DNA of 64,000 nt from Chara braunii. Its lineage: Eukaryota; Streptophyta; Charophyceae; Charales; Characeae. The notes beneath the pieces are model-generated. The model was not told the origin of the DNA. It searched no databases and saw nothing but the letters and a program-made list of their open reading frames with translations. A program made the position numbers and the translations under genes. The stretch lies in the NCBI GenBank assembly GCA_003427395.1, contig BFEA01000003.1:7403703-7467702 (forward strand). Reading direction: 5' to 3'. Shown here piece by piece: positions 57,242 through 64,000 of the stretch. Each line of letters starts with the position of its first letter. Positions within the stretch are counted from its first letter, which is position 1.

Positions 57242-57819
57242 GAGCTCATGGAAGCAACAAGATGGAAACGGAACATCTTGTGAAAATGAGTCATGCACTT
57301 GAGTGAGACTTGCTCAAACACATGCAAGGAGTTCATGGAAGCAAACAAGAATGAAACGGAACATCATTATGTGAGAGATGAGTCATGCACATGAGTAAGA
57401 CTTGCTCAAACATATGCATGGAGCTTATGAAAAAAAACAAGAATGAAACGGAATATCATCATGTGAGAGATGAGTCATGCATATGAGTGAGACTTAGTTA
57501 AACACATGCATGAAGCTCATGGAAGCAAACAAGAATAAAACGGAACATCATCATGTGAGAGATGATTCATACACATGAGTGAGACTTGCTCAATCACATG
57601 CATAGAGCTCATGGAAGCAAACAAGAATAAAACGAAATATCATCATGTGAGAGATGAGTCATGCACATGAGTGAGACTTGCTCAAACACATGCATCGAGC
57701 TCATGGAAGCGAACAAAAATGAAACGGAACATCATCATGTGAGAGATAAGTTGTACACATAAGTGAGACTTGCTCAAACACATGCATGAAGCTAATGGAA
57801 GCAAACGAGAATGAAACGG
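57242..57819 (+). repeat. Satellite array, subfamily B
   Basis: The monomer is about 94 bp, with GATGAGTCATGCACATGAGT, GAGACTTGCTCAAACACA, 'TGCATGGAGCTCATGGAAGC' and 'GAATGAAACGGAACATCATC'. Units are more alike than those of subfamily A, suggesting recent amplification. The array is cut off at the LTR element starting at 57820. Confidence 0.92.
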
Positions 57820-58277
57820 TGTCGAGCGTATCAGCTCCCGCCTTTTTCGCAAAGGCGATAGCCCTCTCGGCCATGTCACGCAGGAGTTAAAATAAAAACA
57901 AAAAACTAAAAGACAACTTGAGGACGGTGTATAATTAACACCGCGAACCGCCGAGACAGTCATGGTCGCGTCGTCCCTTCGCCAATCTGGTCGGGTGCAG
58001 CAACTATACTTCCCGCGGTCCCCTACGACAGGATAGGTTTCCGCGGGGCACATCTTATTTTTCGTAAGGGGTTGTCACCAACCTTAGGGGTGTATCCCTA
58101 CCAAGCTACCGACCCACGTACGAAAGTTTTAGATGCAATCGCAGAGGTAGGTCATCGAAGGGCATTTGCTTGTTCGTAGCGTCGTTCGTTCCTTAGGGCG
58201 CTGATATCCTAAGTATGAAGCTGACGCCGGTTGACTAGGACGGTCTCAAACAAGCATGAAACTCATCACTCAATCCT
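57820..58277 (-). repeat. 3' LTR of the minus-strand element
   Basis: Reads TGTCGAGCGTATCAGCTC on plus, giving a ...CA end on minus. It is shared with the right LTR through CATGTCACGCAGGAGTTAAA, 'CCTACGACAGGATAGGTTTC' and 'TTAGGGGTGTATCCCTACC'. It abuts satellite monomers at 57819. No 5-bp duplication matching the far end is found. Confidence 0.72.
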
Positions 58278-60740
58278 AGTCGGCATCGTTGAACCACTTC
58301 TCGATTTATGCGTGTCATCCTTGTGCAGAGGTCATGCAGATCTATGGCGTGACTGAATTCAGCCATGGGATCTCGACGATCGCACGACTGAAATTGGCCG
58401 CGCCATACTGCTCTGAGATCGGGCCACTCCGACAAAAGGAGCTAGCCCAATATTAGTATGTCGGGCTCGATGTCTGCGTCTGCAGCATATGAGCCTGAAG
58501 TCTCACCTATTGGACTAGCTCCTACTACAAGAAGAGTAGGAGCAACTGCTCCATATGAGGAGCTTGTTCTGAGTACCTCTCCTGCCCGTGTTCTAACAGG
58601 GTCTACTCAAGCCTAGTAGGCCTTGCTTTCTGGCCTGTTTCCCGTCGAATGGCCACACTGCCACAATTCGACGGTTACCCAACCGGGTAGGCCACATTGC
58701 CGATTTTTTTACCCTCGGTGCGAAATCAAACCCCGCGGGCCCAACAATTCATAAATAATAAAATAAATAAACAAGCACTTCATTTCTCCCATGTCGCGAC
58801 CCTATTCTTGAGGAGGCCGTTCTTTTTAACCTACTTAGGCTCAGGATCGCGCGACTGATAATATTTTAGGTATGATAGGTTTAACTTTGGCATTCCCATG
58901 TCCACACGCTTCTGCGGCCTCGACAAAAACGAAACAATATCAGTTACTGTCCCGACAACATTTCCGGACCCCATTGAACGACGTCCCCGTCGTTCACCAT
59001 CAAAATAAAAGGTCAGGATTTTTATGAACTTTCCATGTGAAAGCAACAAACACAAAACACCACAATTTCAACAATTGTTCGGAACTTAGCCGGGACTTTT
59101 TCCACCAACATACAATAATACAATGACAAAACTAGATTTAGCCTCCAGAAACCTTAACTTAATATAACAAACTGGATTTAGCCTCCAAAAACCTCCAATC
59201 AATACAACTCGTATTTGGATGGAATGATACCAAATTTTACCTCTGGCAAACCTTATCAAAACTTAGACCCAGGTCTAGCCCCTGAAAGCCTTCAATTCAG
59301 AGGAACTTTTTTAGAATAATCCCAGCATCAACCCACTGGCGGTCACTCAAAAACATTATTTAGTCTCTCAGAATGGCACCGAAAAAGTTTTCGGCTAGCC
59401 TTTAAAACCCCTATTGGTTGACACATCCATTTATCGAAAAAAATATGGTTTAACCCCCTAACGGGTCTTTCAAAATATTCAACCTCCTGGGCAGCCCAGA
59501 CATAATCCGAACGAGCTACTCATGAGAAAAACCATTCGTTCAAAACTTCTCGACCAAGTTATGATCCTCATTCCAATCCACATAAGTTATCATGCCCGTT
59601 ACTTTTGAATTCCTTGTGAATGCGTCGAGGAGTTGTGTAATCCGTATCAGGATAACATCACGACATCAAGCCCCGCTTTATATTCGAGTCTCATCACATT
59701 CCATCCGATTTCAGTGTCTTCGACCCCTTCAGTCCTCTGCATATAGAGTAGAACAACCCTACCCCACACGGTCGAGGTTGACTAGGCCCCGATCATGGAG
59801 GTAAGGTGATTTGGTCTGGCACGAGGTTACGTAGTCACGCCTTCCCATATGAAAAACAGTAGTCGCCTACCCATACATGCAACATAGTAACAATATCTCA
59901 ACACCTTCCTCCTTTTCAGTGATAGTGTAGTCTCCCTTCCTTAAACCACTCAGGATTCGGCAGACAACATCCCAACATGGACCAGAAGCATAGCTCCGGC
60001 GTGGGCCTTATTACCACCTATGAAGCTCACAAATTCTTCAGAAATTTATCGTGACATGATAAAGTCTTCAAAACTTGTTTCAAAAATATTCAAGAACAAT
60101 AATACAACGTACAACAAATGTCTTCACATGAAATTTTATAATGATCCAAGCTAAATAATCTTCAACAGTAGTTCATATGCCTTCAATCATAGAAATGAAT
60201 CACTAAAACGGATAATCCCTAAATGAATAGGAGTCCGGGTAAACTAATCGATCGAAATGTACATCATTCCAATATGAGATGGATGACTAAATAAATCTGC
60301 AAAACAATACCAAAAGGAAGTAAACGTTTGGTTGACAACTTTTCAAACTAGTTTCAATCGATAACAATTTACACAAACAATATAACTGAAAGAATGCTTC
60401 AAAGTTTATAATAAAACATATGATTAAAATATAACACGTGAAAACAGTAATTCTTAACACAATAAATCGAAATGTATACATAATGTCAATGAATATCAAG
60501 TATCAAAACATTAACTGAGTACAACTCAATTAATATTTGGACATAAGGAATTCATATCCATTTGAATCGTTCAAAATAACCAAAATAATCTTCGGAATAA
60601 AATCAATACATAATTTATTGAGATATGATGATAACAAAATCAATTGATAAAAATAAAATAATAAGAATACGATCAATTTATCCACTAAAAAATAAAATAC
60701 TCGAGTGTCGTTCCGCTAGGAACAACTGTAGTTTGTTATT

Positions 60741-60759
60741 ATCCCCTGCAACAGCGCCA
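60741..60759 (-). other. Primer-binding site
   Basis: TGGCGCTGTTGCAGGGGAT on minus, beginning two bases after the LTR end. Starting with TGG (complement of the CCA end of tRNA) at this spacing is diagnostic of an LTR-element PBS. Confidence 0.7.
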
Positions 60760-60761
60760 CC

Positions 60762-61226
60762 TCTCGAGCGCATCGGCTCTTGCCTTGTTCGCAAAGGCGA
60801 GAGTCCTCCCGGTCATGTCACGCAGGAGTTAAAACAAAAACAAAAAACTAAGCGACAACATGAGGGCGATGCATAATTAACACCTCGAACTGTCGAGACG
60901 GTTGTGGTCGCGTTGTCCCTTCGCCGCTCTGATCAGGTGCGCCAGCTGTACTTCCCACGTTTCCCTACGACAGGATAGGTTTCCGCGGGGTACATCTTAT
61001 CGTTACTAAGGGGCTGTCACCATCCTTAGGGGTGTATCCCTACCGAGCTACAGACCCGCATATGAAAGTTTTAGATGCTATCACAGAGGTAGGTCCACCA
61101 AAGGCGTATGGATACGCTTGGTTAAATGCCAAACGAACCCGAGTGTCGTTCGTTCCTTAGGGCGTTGATCTCCTAAGTATGAAGCGGACGGTCTCAACCA
61201 AATGTGAAACCCATCACTCAATCTTG
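60762..61226 (-). repeat. 5' LTR of the minus-strand element
   Basis: Direct copy of 57820-58277, a little longer because of 'GGATACGCTTGGTTAAATGC' near 61110. The LTRs have diverged visibly, so the insertion is not recent. The primer-binding site lies two bases inside. Confidence 0.72.
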
Positions 61227-63099
61227 GTCCCTCAGACACATAGTCCGAAGAAAATTATATTAACCATACATAAGTACATCAAAAGGATTCGACCTTAGTC
61301 GATAGAACGCACATCCAATCTGCAATGATAACCGAAAGAATTCAAATCATCATCTCATACATCCAATAACACAAGATAATAAAAAAAAAACAATCCGACC
61401 GCTTCAGGTCGAATACCACAAAACAATCAAACAACCGTCAACAAGGAGTTGGATATCGAAAACAACATTGATGCAGCTGACAAGGTAGTCGGACTGCCTT
61501 AGTTTTGACTTGATGAGATGAGCTGCCAAAGTCATTCATTCTACCTACTGTCGACCTAAGATTCGACACACATACCGGTCTTCATCCGTTTCCAATCTTT
61601 TTGGATGATAGGCTGCTTTGTGAATGATTCTTGATCAGGGGCATTGCTTGAAGTGTTGCATGCCTCCCCCTTTTGGAAGTGGTCTAGGGTACTCCTCGTC
61701 CGAGCACGAGGCTCAGATCTCAGGAGTCGGGTCATCTCCACCGAATCAACAAAGTACCCCCCCCCATAGAACAGTCCACTCTGGGTCGATAACGAGGTCG
61801 GCTTCTGAAGCAACGAACCCCCGCCCCAGATTCTTCCTAGATAAAGAACATATCCACCCCAAGTAGATTTTATTATTTATTTTTCCTCTGAAGTTCTAGG
61901 TAACTTGGACAAAAAGAAATCGAAGAAGAAAGAAAATGAGAGTCTTTTGGACAGGTATAGACAAATAGAGTCCATTAGGCTGGAATGGGTGAACCTCGAG
62001 AAAACTAAGTCTTATATTCTTCATTCTTCATTATATCGATAAACTTTCTTTCACGGTACCCGTTGAAATCATTCACCACAAGATACAAATGTTTTTAACA
62101 TAAAGACATGCGGAAGGTAGAAACAAAACAATATTTTTCCTTCTCTTCAGTTGACAAAATCAATTTTTTTTTCAAACATCCTTCTACCTATTTGCACAAC
62201 AAGCAAAAAAAACAAGTTCAAAAGAAAACACTAGCATCCCAAACTCAAGTCAGACCTTTCCATTCACATGCATGAGTCACACAACTTTCCTCTACCTTTT
62301 CTTTTGAACATTCAAAACGGCAGGGTCAAGCAAAGTGTGGGTTCACACAGGTGTGAAGTTCGCCTGAGTCAATCAACTAACAGACCTTGAGTGAAGTTTG
62401 AATCGGCTCACTAAAAAAAGCCGAGTAATATGTCAATAAAATAAAAGATATCCATTTTTGAAGCCCAAAATATACGACCCACAACTTCACAAGTTGTGGC
62501 TGTTCCACTGAATGATGGTTCGCCTCTCCCTCCAAGTGCCAGATGAGCAGAGGTTGGATCTCAACAAAACTCAAACGAAATAGCCTTCCAAGAGGGTGTT
62601 CCCATGATTAAGTCTCACCTGGTCCCAATGTTCTGGACAGTCTCAACGCAGTCTCATTGCATCACGTCCTCCAAGGAATTGTCCCAAACCAAGTCGCACA
62701 TCGACACCGTCTCTCACCACATCCTCTCTCAATAACCACACCAATAAGTTCGTCTCGATCTCAAAATCAGTTTCATCTGGTCCCCAAAATGGTCTCAAGT
62801 GGTCTTGGGCAGTCCCACACCATCACCGATAATACCAAATAATTCATAACTCAAAATCGTTCATCTTGCGTGCTGCAAAAAAATAAAGGTGGCCCTGGAT
62901 GAAAATCGCATGTGCCGCGAGCCCCAATAAAATGTCATTTCGACGCAAATCACAAGTGTCGCAACTACAATAACTAATGCCATGAGCTTTCACTCTGCGC
63001 TCTCTTCATGCCGCCGGTCCATGCACCACTGCCTCATAGACCCAATCGTGCACCAGCACTAGCCCAATCTCTACAACATGCTGAAAGTGCTTCGCACCT
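61227..63099. other. Featureless DNA
   Basis: Opposed open frames at 61556-61813 and 61624-61866 overlap each other and show no domain. Nothing else is recognised. Confidence 0.4.
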
Positions 63100-63700
63100 C
63101 AAAAAATTAACAGCGGAATTACCTCTCGTCGTTGTCGTTAAAACTGGTACTACGGTCGTCCAATAGCATCGCCGCATGCTCACAGACCACTGCCGCACCA
63201 GTGTTCATACATTCGCCGTATCATGAAAGAAATAGTCCACCATTACCACGCACATCAAAAATTAAAAGTGGGACTGTCACTTCCGGCGCCGTAAGTTCGA
63301 CAGGATAACTGCGCGACTAAATACGTTGTCATTGCCATATCGCTGAATAGGCAGCACTTCTGCTTATAAAAAAAAAAAGGTTGTCGCCGAGCCAAAATTT
63401 TGGCAGCATAATCCTACTGAAAGTACCGCCGTCGACTTGCCGTTATCCCAACACCACCTCCTCACATATACGGATTGACAAAAACGTGAGGTAAATCAGG
63501 CGGCACCTCCCTTCAAAATGTTGCTTCGCTATAAAAAATATTGGCGGCATATCCTCCTTCAGCATACCACCGCCGTCGAGTTGTCAAACCAACAACACTT
63601 TCCTCCACTTAGAAAACAAGGTGTTGTCACGTGACCAAACGGACAGCACCTCCCTGATGTGCGCCGCTTACTATAGAACCGGATCCTGACGCAGCCTGTC
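63100..63700 (+). repeat. Degenerate tandem repeat, about 140 bp
   Basis: 'GGCAGCATAATCCTACTGAA' with CCGCCGTCGAC (63402) recurs as 'GGCGGCATATCCTCC' with CCGCCGTCGAG (63543), spacing 141. GGCGGCACCTCCCT and GGACAGCACCTCCCT recur likewise. Earlier units (from about 63100) are too diverged to delimit. Confidence 0.6.
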
Positions 63701-63872
63701 GACCATAGCACCAACGCCAATCATGGTCGCCCCTCTCTCACTTTCCATCCTTCTGCATCTCCTCCTCTCCAACAGCACCGCCCCACAGTAGCAGCCAACC
63801 ATCATTCACTCAGGTGAATGGCCCAGCAACACTGCCACAAGTGTGAGGCTGCTGGGTGGAGTGCTGACTTTT

Positions 63873-63991
63873 ATAGCCAGTTGAGGGTTGTGCGCAGCTG
63901 CTTTGCCCTCAACCAAAAATTCGTAACTATTTTGAACCCTTGATCTAACCCATGATCAAAGGTCAGAGTATTTGATGTTCCCCTAGGGGAA
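63873..63991. other. Short inverted repeats at window end
   Basis: GTTGAGGG (63881) pairs with CCCTCAAC (63907) across a 19-base spacer, and GTTCCCCTAGGGGAAC (63976-63991) is a perfect palindrome. Neither is followed by a T run that would suggest a terminator. Their role is unknown. Confidence 0.5.
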
Positions 63992-64000
63992 CTAACGTCT

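Larger units (their letters stand above)
57820..61226 (-). mobile_element. LTR element without recognisable genes (LARD-like)
   Basis: Two direct repeats of about 460 bp (57820-58277, 60762-61226) bound a 2.5-kb interior. On the minus strand the right-hand LTR is 5'. It is followed after two bases by TGGCGCTGTTGCAGGGGAT (60741-60759), close to the TGGCGCCGTTGCCGGGGA primer-binding site of plant Tat/Athila-type Ty3/gypsy elements. No gag, protease, RT or integrase motif is visible in the interior on either strand. This makes it a large retrotransposon derivative or a heavily deleted copy. A 53-codon plus-strand frame at 58460 (Ser/Ala/Pro-rich) has no supported meaning. Confidence 0.72.

Noticed and set aside
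55240-57819. CRISPR array
   Set aside because: The whole 91-94-bp monomer is repeated without unique spacers, and the context is eukaryotic.
63873-63991. Rho-independent-type terminator
   Set aside because: The genome is eukaryotic and no T run follows the inverted repeats.

Overview
This is a eukaryotic, almost entirely non-genic window made of decayed and nested mobile elements, satellites and simple-sequence DNA. I found no intact host gene, no rRNA gene, no functional-looking tRNA gene and no CRISPR array. The Ty3/gypsy elements include a chromovirus with a C-terminal chromodomain. One LTR element has a primer-binding site (TGGCGCTGTTGCAGGGGAT, minus strand) of the kind known from Tat/Athila-type elements of green plants. 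Together these suggest a large-genome member of the plant/streptophyte lineage, possibly a charophyte-type alga. That is an inference; the species cannot be fixed from the sequence. Isolated N bases and two N gaps (17384-18241, 30149-30213) show a draft assembly.

Layout. 1-3839: 3' part of a Ty3/gypsy chromovirus (RT end, RNase H, integrase, chromodomain) with a probable 3' LTR. 3840-9129: mostly featureless DNA with GA/poly-A tracts, an uncharacterised minus-strand coding-like patch (4117-4732) and a possible LINE remnant (7030-7377). 9130-15390: copy 1 of an unnamed 5.8-kb dispersed repeat (here DR-A) that carries a degraded, unrecognised ORF. 15391-19164: AT-rich DNA, a gap and a GA-rich patch. 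19165-24170: about 5 kb of simple and higher-order repeats, namely a CTCTA pentamer array and then a polypurine block. 24175-24863: an element with long inverted-repeat ends. 25872-27060: AT-rich DNA holding a hAT-like MITE. 27060-29935: a truncated second Ty3/gypsy element (gag, zinc knuckle, protease, RT). 31935-41275: a badly decayed third Ty3/gypsy element (gag-like modules, zinc knuckle, protease, RT, RNase H, integrase). It is interrupted by a tandem tRNA-related SINE (34531-35190) and by a CACCACTTCAGG-repeat insertion inside the integrase catalytic domain (40354-40698). 41462-42949: a hAT-like non-autonomous element with an exact 8-bp target duplication and an internal tandem duplication. 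45730-53155: DR-A copy 2, itself carrying two insertions, one of which contains a nearly ideal long hairpin. 54005-57819: a minisatellite and then a 91-94-bp satellite array invaded by a second CACCACTTCAGG unit. 57820-61226: a minus-strand LTR element with two LTRs and a PBS but no recognisable genes. 61227-64000: featureless DNA with a degenerate 140-bp repeat.

The window gives a relative order of insertions. DR-A copy 1 acts as an empty-site comparator for two insertions in copy 2. The integrase reading frame of element 3 acts as an empty-site comparator for the CACCACTTCAGG unit. The most unusual observations are that unit, the hairpin at 46867-46985, and the unidentified protein shared by both DR-A copies. 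All alignments were made by eye, so I give no identity percentages.
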